Of a stretch of 64,000 bases of DNA, positions 42,063 to 50,782 are shown one piece after another. How positions within the stretch are numbered: position 1 is the first letter of the stretch; each line of letters begins with the position of its first letter. The notes beneath the pieces are model-generated. The model had not been told where the DNA came from and ran no database searches. It was given only the letters and a program-made list of their open reading frames with translations. Source of the stretch: Roseiarcus sp963842835 (lineage in GTDB: Bacteria; Pseudomonadota; Alphaproteobacteria; Rhizobiales; Beijerinckiaceae); the NCBI GenBank assembly GCA_963842835.1, contig CAWJIB010000003.1:310001-374000 (forward strand), in the 5' to 3' direction. Made by a program: the position numbers and the translations under genes.

Positions 42063-42746
42063 ATGCTCGCCCTGGCGGCGATCGTGGAGTCGATCGAGCG
42101 GTGCGGCCTGGCCGCGCGCGGCGCCTTCGCGCTCGATGACGTCGACCGGCAGGCGGATTTGGCGGGCGTCAACGCGATTGTCCTCGTCGGCGCCGCCGGA
42201 GCGCGGGGCTGGAGCGCCTTCGCCAACTCGCCCGAGGCGGGCGACGGCCGTCCCGATCCGCTCGATCGCTGGAGCCGGCGCGTGATCGGCGCGCTCGCGG
42301 CCGCTCTGGGGGCGAGGGCGCTCTATCCCTTCGGCGGGCCGCCGCATTGGCCGTTCCAGCGTTGGGCGATGCGCGCCGAGGCCGTGCATGTCTCGCCGCT
42401 CGGGCTGCTGATCCATCCCGACTACGGCCTGTGGCACAGCTATCGCGGCGCGCTCGCCTTCGCCGAACCGATCGCCATTCCCGCCTTCGCTCGGCGCGCG
42501 AGCCCCTGCGAGACGTGTGTCGCGCGCCCGTGCCTCAGCGCCTGTCCCGTCGGCGCGTTCGCCGCCGACGGCTACGACGTTGACGCCTGCGCCGGGCATT
42601 TGCGCGACGAAGAGGGCCGCGCCTGCATGGACGGCGGCTGCCTGGCGCGCCGCGCCTGCCCGGTGGGCGCCGAGCACGCACATGGCCCCGAGCAGACGCG
42701 CTTTCACATGCGGGCGTTTCTGAACGCGCGCGGCTCGCCCGCCTAG
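42063..42746 (+). CDS. Ferredoxin-like protein with two 4Fe-4S motifs
   Basis: A soluble protein of 227 residues with no signal peptide. The N-terminal 140 residues resemble the domain found before the iron-sulfur part of QueG-like and reductive-dehalogenase-like proteins (YPFGGPPHWPFQRWAMRAEAVHVSPLGLLIHPDYGLWHSYRGAL, described in parts). The C-terminal part has Cys at 149, 152, 157 and 161 (CETCVARPCLSACP) and at 176, 188, 193 and 199 (CMDGGCLARRACP). It is shorter than QueG and lacks its cobalamin region, so an electron-transfer role is likelier than epoxyqueuosine reduction. GGGAGGCGGG precedes the ATG. Its stop overlaps that of the convergent transporter gene within a palindromic CTAG. 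Confidence 0.7.
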   Translation: MLALAAIVESIERCGLAARGAFALDDVDRQADLAGVNAIVLVGAAGARGWSAFANSPEAGDGRPDPLDRWSRRVIGALAAALGARALYPFGGPPHWPFQRWAMRAEAVHVSPLGLLIHPDYGLWHSYRGALAFAEPIAIPAFARRASPCETCVARPCLSACPVGAFAADGYDVDACAGHLRDEEGRACMDGGCLARRACPVGAEHAHGPEQTRFHMRAFLNARGSPA

Positions 42747-44290
42747 TCCATCACCGCCGCGTGTTCGTCCGGCTTGGCGGCCGGCGCCGCCTTGCTCGAG
42801 CGGATCAGCGCCAGCAGCGGAAAAGCGCTGAGCGAGACGAAGGTCATCAGCAGGAAGTCGTTGGAATAGGCCATGATCGCCGCCTGCTGCGTGACGAGCC
42901 CGTCGAACGCAGCGAGATCGTGGAGGCTGCGGCCGGCGAGCGCCATCGCGTCGGGCAGGCGCATGGCGTCGTTGAACGGCGTGACATGCTCGACGAGCTG
43001 GCTGTGGAAGGTCGCGATCATGTTGGTGAGTTGCGCGATGAACACGGAGATGCCGACCGAGGAGCCGATGTTGCGGATCAGCGTCCACAGCGCCGCCCCC
43101 TCGGTGCGCAGCGCGCTCGGCAGCGTCGCGAAGGCGACGGTGTTGAGAGGCACAAAGACGAACCCGAGGCCGACCCCTTGCGCGATCGAGTTGATGGCGA
43201 TGGTTTGCGCGGAGACGTCGGTGTTCCACCCGACCATCTGCCAGAGGGAGGCCGTCGCCAGCGTCAGCCCAAAGAAGATCATGATCCGCGCATCGTATTT
43301 GCCGAGCAGGCGGCCGACGATCATCATCGCGAAAAACGTGCCGATGCCGCGCGTGCCCAGGAGATAGCCGCTGGACAATACGGGATAGCCCAAGAGGTTC
43401 TGGATGAACGGCGTCACCAGCGCCATCGTCGTCAGCAGGATGATGCCGATCAGGAACATGAAGATCAGGGCGATGGAGAAATTCCAGTCGCGGAAGATGC
43501 GCAAGGCGATGAACGGGCGCTTCGAGGTCAGCGAATCGACGAAGAAGAAATAGAAGCCGACGATAGACAGGATCGTCTCGACGACGATCTCGCTGGAATC
43601 GAACCAGCCCTGCTCCTGACCACGGTCGAGCATCATCTGCAGCGCGCCGATGCCGAGCGACAGCGACAGGAAGCCGAACCAGGAAAACGGCGCGTCGCGA
43701 CGGATCGGGCTTTCCCGCATGAAGGCGGAAAGCCCGAGCACGGTCAAAATCCCGAACGGCAGATTGACGAAGAACACCCACCGCCAAGTATAGTTTTCGG
43801 TGAGCCAGCCGCCGAGCGTCGGCCCCATAATCGGCCCGAGCATGACGCCCATGCCCCAGATCGCCATCGCCTGTCCGCGCTTGGCCGGCGGATAGGCGTC
43901 GAGCATCACCGCCTGGCTGATCGGCACCAGCGCGGCGCCGAACATGCCCTGCAGCAGGCGGAAGGCGACCATCTGCTCGATGCTCTGGGCGATCCCGCAC
44001 AACATCGAGGCGACGGTGAAGCCGGCGGCGCAGACGATGAACAGCTTCTTGCGGCCGAAGCGCCCCGCCATCCAACCGAGCGGCGAGGTCATGATCGCGG
44101 CGGCGACGATATAGGAGGTCAGCACCCAGTTGATCTGATCCTGCGTCGTCGACAGCGAACCCTGCATATAGGGCAGGGCGACGTTGGCGATGGTCATGTC
44201 GAGGGCCTGCATGATGGTCGCCATCATCACGCAGATCGTCACCATGGCGCGAACGAAAGGCGCCATTTCCTCGGTGGCTTTTTCGCTCAT
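42743..44290 (-). CDS. DHA2-family MFS multidrug efflux transporter (EmrB-like)
   Basis: A proton-driven inner-membrane exporter of 515 residues and 14 predicted helices. MATIMQALDMTIANVALPYMQGSL (about 23-46) is motif D1 of the family. GWMAGRFGRKKLF is motif A, and RLLQGMFGAALVPISQAVMLD and GPTLGGWLTENYTWRWVFFVNLPFG are motifs B/C. The ATG overlaps the stop of the upstream HlyD-like adaptor gene (ATGA), so the two make a tripartite pump with an outer-membrane TolC not encoded here. A MarR gene upstream probably represses them. Confidence 0.93.
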   Translation of the reverse strand: MSEKATEEMAPFVRAMVTICVMMATIMQALDMTIANVALPYMQGSLSTTQDQINWVLTSYIVAAAIMTSPLGWMAGRFGRKKLFIVCAAGFTVASMLCGIAQSIEQMVAFRLLQGMFGAALVPISQAVMLDAYPPAKRGQAMAIWGMGVMLGPIMGPTLGGWLTENYTWRWVFFVNLPFGILTVLGLSAFMRESPIRRDAPFSWFGFLSLSLGIGALQMMLDRGQEQGWFDSSEIVVETILSIVGFYFFFVDSLTSKRPFIALRIFRDWNFSIALIFMFLIGIILLTTMALVTPFIQNLLGYPVLSSGYLLGTRGIGTFFAMMIVGRLLGKYDARIMIFFGLTLATASLWQMVGWNTDVSAQTIAINSIAQGVGLGFVFVPLNTVAFATLPSALRTEGAALWTLIRNIGSSVGISVFIAQLTNMIATFHSQLVEHVTPFNDAMRLPDAMALAGRSLHDLAAFDGLVTQQAAIMAYSNDFLLMTFVSLSAFPLLALIRSSKAAPAAKPDEHAAVMD

Positions 44291-45555
44291 CGCGCCGCGG
44301 CGGCCTTGGCCGGCAGCACCGCGTCGAGCCAGGATTGCGCCCAGGCCGTCAGGTCGCTCCATAGTCCGCGCAGCGAGCGGGAGCGCCCGGTGTCGATGGT
44401 CAGGATCGCGCTCATGCCGGCGCGAAGATTGGCGACGTCCTGATCGGCGTCGAAAGCGAAGCGCAGCGGCACGCGCTGCACGACCTTGACCCAGTTGCCG
44501 CTGGCGTTCTGCGGTGGCAGGATCGCGAATTGCGCGCCGGTCCCCGGCGCGATCGAGGAAATCTTGCCCCGCCATTCGCGTCCGGGAAACGCGTCGATCG
44601 TCACCGTCGCGCTCTGGCCGGCGCGCACGTAGGTGAGGTCCGATTCCTTCGGGTTGCCCTCGACCCAAAGTCCTGTGTTCGCGACGAGGGCGAACACGGG
44701 CTGTCCGGCGGGCGCAACGCGGCCGAGCTCGATCTGGTCGACCTGCGTCGCCTCGCCGGCGATCGGCGCGATCACGCTCGCGTTCTTCAAATTGCGCTCC
44801 GCGTCCTCCAGCTGGGCCCTGGCCTGCATGTAGTCGGGAAAGGTCTCGATCGAGGCGTCGAGTCCGCCGCCGAGCTTGACCTTGGTCGATTCCTGCTGCG
44901 AGCGCACGAATTCGAGGATCTGCCTGGCCTGGACCAGAGCCGCGTTGGAAGTGTCGACTTCGGCTTGCGTGCCGGCGCGCGTTCTCGCCAAGGCCACCTT
45001 GCGATCGTAGTCGGCCTGGCGCAGGTCGACGGCCTGCTGGCCCATCTTGATCTGGTCTTCGTTGCTCGCATAAGACGCGCGCAGGGTGGCGAATTCCACG
45101 CGCGCGGCCGCCAGGCGCCCTTGCGCGAGCGCGAGCGCGGTGCGGTAGGGCGCCGGGTCGATGTCGAACAGCGGATCGCCGACGGCGACGCGCTGCCCTT
45201 CGACGACATGCACGGCGACGATCGCGCCCGTCACCTGCGGGGTGATCAGCACCTTTTCGGCGCCGACATAGGCGTTGTCGGTCGAGACGTAGCGACCGCC
45301 CGCGAGCCACCACAGGAGGCCGAGCGTAAGCGCCGCGAGCGGCACGACGACGAGCAGGAAAAAACGGGCGCCGCCGCCGCGTCGCCGCGGGGTCGGCGCC
45401 GACACGGGCGCCGCCGTGGACGGGGCGAGCGGAGCGGTTGGAGCGGCCGGGGCGCTGGGCGTCGTCGGCGATTCCGGCGCGGGGGGAGCGGGGGCCCGAG
45501 CCAGGGGCGTCGGCTCGACCGAGCGGTCGCGCGAGCTGGAGGAAACTTGCGACAC
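44287..45555 (-). CDS. HlyD/EmrA-family efflux adaptor protein
   Basis: The periplasmic partner of the EmrB-like pump, 422 residues. A Pro/Ala-rich cytoplasmic tail (1-58) precedes one transmembrane helix (about 62-85, RFFLLVVVPLAALTLGLLWWL). GRYVSTDNAYVGAEKVLITPQVTGAIVAVHV is the lipoyl-like half typical of EmrA. A coiled-coil hairpin (about 145-250) and ASVIAPIAGEATQVDQIELG follow. Its start lies 4 bp from the MarR stop, so marR-emrA-emrB form one operon. Confidence 0.93.
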   Translation of the reverse strand: MSQVSSSSRDRSVEPTPLARAPAPPAPESPTTPSAPAAPTAPLAPSTAAPVSAPTPRRRGGGARFFLLVVVPLAALTLGLLWWLAGGRYVSTDNAYVGAEKVLITPQVTGAIVAVHVVEGQRVAVGDPLFDIDPAPYRTALALAQGRLAAARVEFATLRASYASNEDQIKMGQQAVDLRQADYDRKVALARTRAGTQAEVDTSNAALVQARQILEFVRSQQESTKVKLGGGLDASIETFPDYMQARAQLEDAERNLKNASVIAPIAGEATQVDQIELGRVAPAGQPVFALVANTGLWVEGNPKESDLTYVRAGQSATVTIDAFPGREWRGKISSIAPGTGAQFAILPPQNASGNWVKVVQRVPLRFAFDADQDVANLRAGMSAILTIDTGRSRSLRGLWSDLTAWAQSWLDAVLPAKAAAAR

Positions 45556-45559
45556 GTTG

Positions 45560-46021
45560 CTATACTCCGCCGGTCAATTCGTTCTTGAGATTGGTCTTGA
45601 TGCGTTGCAGGCCGGCGGTGAGCTCGGCGATCGCCGCTTCGTCGAGGCCCGCCAGCGCGCGCGCCATCACCGCCTCGCCGAGGCTGTCGAGCTTTTGCAG
45701 CGTCGGCGCGGCCTCCTCGGTCAGGAAAAGCCGGTTGGCGCGCCGATCGGCGGCGTCGTCGCGTCGCTCGACCAGACCCGAAGCGGTCAGCTTGTCGACG
45801 AGGCGCGCGAGAGTGATCGGGGCGAGATCGAGCGAGTTGGCCAATTCGCACTGCTTAACGCCCTGGGCGCGGCGCAGCTTCGCGAGCACGGCCCATTGCG
45901 CGCGCGTCATATGGACTTCGCGCGCGCGTTGATCGGAATAGGTGCGCAGCATGCGCGCGACGTCATGCAGGGCGAAACCGAGTTCGCGGGCGGGCGAAAG
46001 GGAGGGCAAGGGCGATCTCAC
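45560..46021 (-). CDS. MarR-family transcriptional regulator of the efflux operon
   Basis: A winged-helix repressor of 153 residues, first gene of the efflux operon. VHMTRAQWAVLAKLRRAQGVKQCELANSLDLAPITLARLVDKLTASGLVERRDDAADRRANRLFLTEEA (taken in parts) is the MarR DNA-binding region, with the recognition helix at about 70-85 and the D-x-R-D/A-x-R wing. The GTG start lies at the edge of a 9-bp inverted repeat that is presumably its own operator. A TTG four codons later is an alternative start. Autoregulation is likely. Confidence 0.88.
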   Translation of the reverse strand: MRSPLPSLSPARELGFALHDVARMLRTYSDQRAREVHMTRAQWAVLAKLRRAQGVKQCELANSLDLAPITLARLVDKLTASGLVERRDDAADRRANRLFLTEEAAPTLQKLDSLGEAVMARALAGLDEAAIAELTAGLQRIKTNLKNELTGGV

Positions 46022-46046
46022 TTATTATATGCCAGCTTATAATAAG
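46021..46046. promoter_or_regulatory. AT-rich inverted repeat CTTATTATA-N8-TATAATAAG, probable MarR operator
   Basis: Perfect 9-bp arms with an 8-bp spacer touch the start codon of the MarR gene. The A/T richness contrasts strongly with the surrounding GC-rich DNA, and the repeat also contains TATAAT, so it may overlap the -10 element. This is the classic architecture of MarR autoregulation. Confidence 0.65.
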
Positions 46047-46086
46047 CGCTGATAGATAACGCAAGGTGACCACCGAGCAATATGGG

Positions 46087-46120
46087 GAAAAATTGTTAAC
46101 GCGCTCTTCGGGCGCGCGTT
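46087..46120 (-). terminator. Candidate terminator downstream of uraH
   Basis: Read on the minus strand, AACGCGC-N9-GCGCGTT forms a 7-bp stem, followed after AACAA by TTTTT. It lies about 65 bp past the uraH stop and before the MarR promoter. The gap between stem and T-run makes it moderately convincing. Confidence 0.4.
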
Positions 46121-46184
46121 TGTACCGCCTCTGCGAGCGCGAAGCCGGTAAAATAGACGTGATGGGCGTGCAGTCGGCGGCGCT

Positions 46185-46541
46185 TCAGCTGCCGCGATAG
46201 GTCGAATAGCTCCACGGCGTCACCACCAGCGGCACGTGGTAGTGCGCCTTGGCGTCGGCGATGGCGAAGCGGATCGGCACGACGTCAAGGAACGGCGGCT
46301 CGTCCGTGGTTGCGCCGTGTTCGCGAAAATACGCGCCGACGTGGAACGTGAGCTCGAAGGCGCCGGCGCGCGCCTGCGCGGGGCCGATGAGGGGAGCGTC
46401 GGTGCGCCCGTCGGCGTTGGTTCGCACGCTCGCGATCAGCGTTCGCGCGCCGTCCGCCGCGAGCGCGTGAAGTTCGACCGCGACGCCGCTCGCTGGTCGG
46501 CCGCGCGTCGTGTCGAGGACATGTGTGGTCAAGCCGGCCAT
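46185..46541 (-). CDS. uraH: 5-Hydroxyisourate hydrolase (transthyretin-like)
   Basis: This enzyme hydrolyses 5-hydroxyisourate in urate breakdown. The 118 residues have the start LTTHVLDTTRGRPASGVAVEL with the catalytic His, RTNADGRTD with the Arg, and the end VPLVVTPWSYSTYRGS, the diagnostic YRGS tetrapeptide. No signal peptide is present, so it is cytoplasmic. No other urate-pathway gene (OHCU decarboxylase, urate oxidase, allantoinase) lies in the window, so the pathway must be encoded elsewhere. Confidence 0.95.
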   Translation of the reverse strand: MAGLTTHVLDTTRGRPASGVAVELHALAADGARTLIASVRTNADGRTDAPLIGPAQARAGAFELTFHVGAYFREHGATTDEPPFLDVVPIRFAIADAKAHYHVPLVVTPWSYSTYRGS

Positions 46542-46745
46542 GCGAATTCCTCATTCGTCTCCCGCTCGTTTAGCCCATAGCGTCCGTCTTTGGTAGGGTG
46601 CGCCGGTCGCGCAGGGCGCCTTGTTATGCGTTCACTGCATAAGTGAGCCCTGGTTCCGAGCATTGCCAATGAACACGCTCCATGAGACACAAACGAAGGG
46701 CGAGGGCCGACGAAATCGGCGTCCGAAAGGTACAAGGGAGGCTCC

Positions 46746-49409
46746 ATGACCGACGACCCCAAGGGCGACGCCGCGGAGATGGGCGAATGGCTCGATGCGC
46801 TGGACTCGGTCGAGGCCTTCGAGGGGTTGGAGCGGGTCGACGAGCTGCTCGACGCCGTCGTGACCTCGGCGCGCCGCAAGGGCGCCAAACTGCCGTTCGC
46901 CGCTAATACCGCCTACGTCAACACGATCCGCCCCGAAGATCAGCCGGAGCATCCCGGCGTGCGCAAGCTCGAACAGACGATCCGGCGCTTCGTCAGGTGG
47001 AACGCGGCGGCGATTGTGCTGCGCGCCAACAAGGATTCCTCCGAACTCGGCGGCCATATCGCGAGCTTCCAGTCGGCGGCGACGCTCTACGACACCGGAT
47101 TCATGCATTTCTGGCGGGCCCCCGACGAGGCGCATGGCGGCGATCTCGTCTATTTCCAGGGGCATTCTTCGCCCGGAATCTATGCGCGCGCCTTCCTCGA
47201 GGGGCGCCTCAGCGAGGATCAGCTCATCAACTTCCGCCAGGAAGTCGGCGGCAAGGGGCTTTCGTCTTATCCCCATCCGTGGCTGATGCCCGACTTCTGG
47301 CAATTCCCCACGGTGTCGATGGGCCTCGGGCCGCTGATGGCGATCTACCAGGCCCGTTTCCTGCGCTATTTGCACGGCCGCGGGATCGCCGACACGACGG
47401 GGCGCAAGGTCTGGGCGTTCTGCGGCGACGGCGAAATGGACGAACCGGAATCGCTCGGCGCGATTTCGCTCGCGGGGCGCGAAAAGCTCGACAATCTCAT
47501 CTTCGTCATCAATTGCAATCTGCAACGCCTCGACGGACCGGTGCGCGGCAACGGCAAGATCGTGCAAGAGCTGGAGGCGGATTTCCGCGGCGCCGGCTGG
47601 AACGTCATCAAATGTCTTTGGGGCTCCAACTGGGATCAGCTGCTCGCCAGGGACAGCGGGGGGAAATTGCGCCAGCTGATGGAGGAATGCGTCGACGGCG
47701 AGTACCAGGACTTCAAGTCCAAGGACGGCGCCTATATCCGCAAGAATTTCTTCGGCCGCTATCCCGAGACGGCGGCGATGGTCGCTGACTGGAGCGACGA
47801 CAAGATCTGGTCGCTGACGCGCGGCGGCCATGATCCGATCAAGGTCTACGCCGCCTACAAAGCCGCCGCCGAGCATAAGGGCCAGCCGACCGTCATTCTC
47901 GCCAAGACCGTCAAGGGCTACGGTATGGGCGAGGCCGGCGAGGGCCAGATGATCGCCCATCAACAGAAGAAGATCAGCGAACAGGCGCTGAAGGCGTTTC
48001 GCGACCGCTTCCGCATCCCCGTTTCCGACGAAGACATCGCCAAGATTCCATTCTTGCGGCTGGGCGAAGACAGTCCCGAGATGAAATACTTGCGCGAGCG
48101 CCGCGCTGCGCTCGGCGGTTCGCTGCCGGCGCGCCGGCGCGCCAGCGCGCCGCTCGAAATCCCGCCGCTCGCGGCTTTCGACGCGCTGCTGAAACCGACG
48201 GCGGAGGGCCGCGAAATTTCCACCACGATGGCCTTCGTGCGCATTCTGACGACGCTGTTGCGCGACAAGGCGATCGGCTCGCGCATCGTGCCGATCGTGC
48301 CGGACGAAAGCCGCACGTTTGGCATGGAGGGCCTGTTTCGCCAGATCGGCATCTTCAGCCAGGTCGGCCAGCTCTACCGCCCGCAGGACGCCGACCAGTT
48401 GATGTACTACCGGGAAGACCCCAAGGGTCAGATCCTCCAGGAAGGCATTAACGAGCCCGGCGCCATGGCCTCCTTCATCGCCGCGGCGACGTCCTACTCG
48501 ACGTCGAACACGCCGATGATCCCTTTCTACATCTACTATTCGATGTTCGGATTTCAGCGCGTCGGCGACCTCGCCTGGGCGGCCGGGGACATGCGCGCGC
48601 GCGGCTTCCTGATCGGCGGCACCTCAGGGCGCACGACCCTTAACGGCGAGGGGCTGCAGCACGAGGACGGCCATAGTCACGTGCTCGCCTCGACCATTCC
48701 CAATTGCGTCAGCTACGACCCGACCTACGCCTATGAGCTGGCGGTCATCATTCATGCCGGCCTGAAGCGCATGTACGGGGATAACGAGGACGTCTACTAC
48801 TACATCACGACGCTCAACGAGAATTATCCCCATCCAGGCATGCCCGAAGGCGTCGAGGAGGGGATTCTCAAGGGCATGTACAGGCTGCGCCTCGTCGAGG
48901 CGGAGAAATCCGGCCCGCGTGTGCGCCTGCTCGGCTCGGGCGCAATCCTGCGCGAGGTCGAGGCGGGGGCCGAACTGCTCGCCAAGGACTTCGGCGTTTC
49001 GAGCGAAATCTGGAGCGTGACGAGCTTCACCGAGCTGCGCCGCGACGGGCTGGAGGCGGAGCGCTGGTCGATGCTGCATCCCGAAGAGCCGCCGCGGCTA
49101 TCCTACGTCGAGCAGGTCTTGCGCAAGGGCGTCGGGCCGGTCGTCGCCGCCACGGACTACGTGAAGTCGATTCCCGACGGCATCCGGCCCTTCGTTCCCG
49201 CCCGCTACAAGGCGCTCGGCACCGACGGATTCGGCCGCTCGGATTACCGGCGCCGGCTGCGCTCGTTCTTCGAGGTCGATCGCCATCACGTCGCGCTGGC
49301 GGCCTTGAAGGCCCTTGCCGATGACCAACTGCTGCCGGCCAAGCGCGTTTCGGAGGCGATCGCGCTTTACAAGATCGATCCGGAAAGAGCGAGCCCCGCG
49401 CGGAGCTGA
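46746..49409 (+). CDS. aceE: Pyruvate dehydrogenase E1 component, homodimeric type
   Basis: This TPP enzyme decarboxylates pyruvate and acetylates the lipoyl group of E2. The 887 residues match the length of E. coli AceE. YFQGHSSPGIYARAFLEGRLSEDQL lies near 135-160. The TPP motif is CGDGEMDEPESLGAISLAGREKLDNLIFVINCNLQ (near 225-258, starting GDGEMDEPE). VPDESRTFGMEGLF and GFQRVGDLAWAAGDMRARGFLIGGTSGRTTLNGEGLQHEDGH (in parts) form the second half. Many alphaproteobacteria instead use separate E1 alpha and beta subunits, so this type is notable here. It heads the operon with aceF and lpdA. Confidence 0.97.
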   Translation: MTDDPKGDAAEMGEWLDALDSVEAFEGLERVDELLDAVVTSARRKGAKLPFAANTAYVNTIRPEDQPEHPGVRKLEQTIRRFVRWNAAAIVLRANKDSSELGGHIASFQSAATLYDTGFMHFWRAPDEAHGGDLVYFQGHSSPGIYARAFLEGRLSEDQLINFRQEVGGKGLSSYPHPWLMPDFWQFPTVSMGLGPLMAIYQARFLRYLHGRGIADTTGRKVWAFCGDGEMDEPESLGAISLAGREKLDNLIFVINCNLQRLDGPVRGNGKIVQELEADFRGAGWNVIKCLWGSNWDQLLARDSGGKLRQLMEECVDGEYQDFKSKDGAYIRKNFFGRYPETAAMVADWSDDKIWSLTRGGHDPIKVYAAYKAAAEHKGQPTVILAKTVKGYGMGEAGEGQMIAHQQKKISEQALKAFRDRFRIPVSDEDIAKIPFLRLGEDSPEMKYLRERRAALGGSLPARRRASAPLEIPPLAAFDALLKPTAEGREISTTMAFVRILTTLLRDKAIGSRIVPIVPDESRTFGMEGLFRQIGIFSQVGQLYRPQDADQLMYYREDPKGQILQEGINEPGAMASFIAAATSYSTSNTPMIPFYIYYSMFGFQRVGDLAWAAGDMRARGFLIGGTSGRTTLNGEGLQHEDGHSHVLASTIPNCVSYDPTYAYELAVIIHAGLKRMYGDNEDVYYYITTLNENYPHPGMPEGVEEGILKGMYRLRLVEAEKSGPRVRLLGSGAILREVEAGAELLAKDFGVSSEIWSVTSFTELRRDGLEAERWSMLHPEEPPRLSYVEQVLRKGVGPVVAATDYVKSIPDGIRPFVPARYKALGTDGFGRSDYRRRLRSFFEVDRHHVALAALKALADDQLLPAKRVSEAIALYKIDPERASPARS

Positions 49410-49462
49410 GACGCTTCGCGATCCCCTGGAATTGACCTGGCACGCGCGAAGGAGATGCGCCC

Positions 49463-50713
49463 GTGGCGAAAATCGAAGTCAAAGTACCCGACATCGGCGA
49501 CTTCAAGAACGTGCCGATCATAGAAATCCTGGTCAAGCCAGGGGATTCGGTGACGGCCGAGCAACCCTTGCTGACCCTCGAATCCGACAAGGCGACCCTC
49601 GACGTTCCCGCGCCCGCGTCCGGCGTCGTCGGCGAAATCATCGCCAAAGTCGGCGACAAGGTCTCGATGGGAGCGGCGCTGTTGACCCTGCACGAAGCGG
49701 GAGGCGCCGCGCCGGCGCCGGCACCCGCGGCTGGGAGCGCCTCGCCCGTCGCCCCCGCGCCTGCCGCAGTCGCGCCCACGCCCGCGCCCGCCAAGGCCGG
49801 GCCCGCCTTGGCGAATTTCTCCGGCGTCCACGCGGGTCCGGCGGCGCGGCGGCTCGCGCGTGAACTCGACGTTGATCTGACAAGGCTCAGCGGCTCCGGC
49901 GAAAAGGGCCGCATCACCCGCGAGGACGTGAAGGCGGCCTTCGGCGGCGGCGGATTGGGCGCCGGCGTGGCCCTGCCGGAGGTTCCCGCCGTCGATTTCG
50001 CCAAATTCGGTCCGGTCGAGACCGTGCCGCTGTCGCGCATCAAGCGTATTTCGGGCCCGCGTCTCCATGCCTCCTGGGTCAATGTTCCCCATGTCACGCA
50101 TTGCGACGAAGCCGACATCACCGAGCTTGACGCTTTCCGCAAGACGCTTGACGATGAGGCCAAGGCCGACAAGAAGGCGCCCTATCGTGTCTCCCTGCTG
50201 CCGTTGCTGATGAAGGCCTCGGTCGCCTCGCTGAAGGCCTTTCCGACCTTCAATTCCGCTTTAGCTCCGGCGAAGGACGCTTTGATTTATCGCAATTATT
50301 GGCATATCGGCGTCGCCGTCGACACGCCGGAAGGGCTCGTCGTCGCCGTGGTCAGGGACGTCGACAGGAAAGGCGTCGTTGAACTGGCGCGCGAACTGGG
50401 GGCGCTGTCATCCAAGGCGCGCGAGGGCAAGCTTTCGTCCGCCGAAATGCAGGGCGCGAGCTTCACCGTCTCTTCGCTCGGCGGCATCGGCGGCACGGCG
50501 TTCACGCCGATCGTCAATGCGCCGGAAGTGGCGATCCTAGGCGTCGTGCGCTCGAAAATGGCGCCCATGTGGGACGGCGAGGCGTTCCGGCCCCGCCTCA
50601 TGCTGCCGCTGTGCCTGTCCTACGATCACCGCGTGATCGACGGCGCCGCCGCTGCGCGCTTTATGCGCCATCTCTCCGGCGTGATCGAGGACATGCGGCG
50701 CGTGCTGCTCTGA
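49463..50713 (+). CDS. aceF: Dihydrolipoyl acetyltransferase, E2 of pyruvate dehydrogenase
   Basis: The acetyltransferase core, 416 residues. One lipoyl domain (1-75) has the lipoylated Lys in ESDKATLDVPAP. An Ala/Pro linker leads to the E3-binding domain (about 117-155, GPAARRLARELDVDLTRLSGSGEKGRITREDV). The catalytic domain contains VPHVTHCDEADITELDAFRK and ends DHRVIDGAAAARFMRHLS, with the catalytic His and Asp. E. coli AceF has three lipoyl domains; this one has one. The GTG start follows GGAG. Its lipoyl domain is nearly the same as that of the next gene. Confidence 0.96.
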   Translation: MAKIEVKVPDIGDFKNVPIIEILVKPGDSVTAEQPLLTLESDKATLDVPAPASGVVGEIIAKVGDKVSMGAALLTLHEAGGAAPAPAPAAGSASPVAPAPAAVAPTPAPAKAGPALANFSGVHAGPAARRLARELDVDLTRLSGSGEKGRITREDVKAAFGGGGLGAGVALPEVPAVDFAKFGPVETVPLSRIKRISGPRLHASWVNVPHVTHCDEADITELDAFRKTLDDEAKADKKAPYRVSLLPLLMKASVASLKAFPTFNSALAPAKDALIYRNYWHIGVAVDTPEGLVVAVVRDVDRKGVVELARELGALSSKAREGKLSSAEMQGASFTVSSLGGIGGTAFTPIVNAPEVAILGVVRSKMAPMWDGEAFRPRLMLPLCLSYDHRVIDGAAAARFMRHLSGVIEDMRRVLL

Positions 50714-50782
50714 GCGACAAAAGGCCAACCGGGCGGCTGGCGGATTTGACGAAGTTTTCGATCGACCAAGGAGCGCAGGTTC

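Noticed and set aside
44287..45555. HlyD-like adaptor considered a partner of the exopolysaccharide locus
   Set aside because: It overlaps an EmrB-like exporter and follows a MarR gene, the standard drug-efflux operon, and lies over 40 kb from the exopolysaccharide genes.
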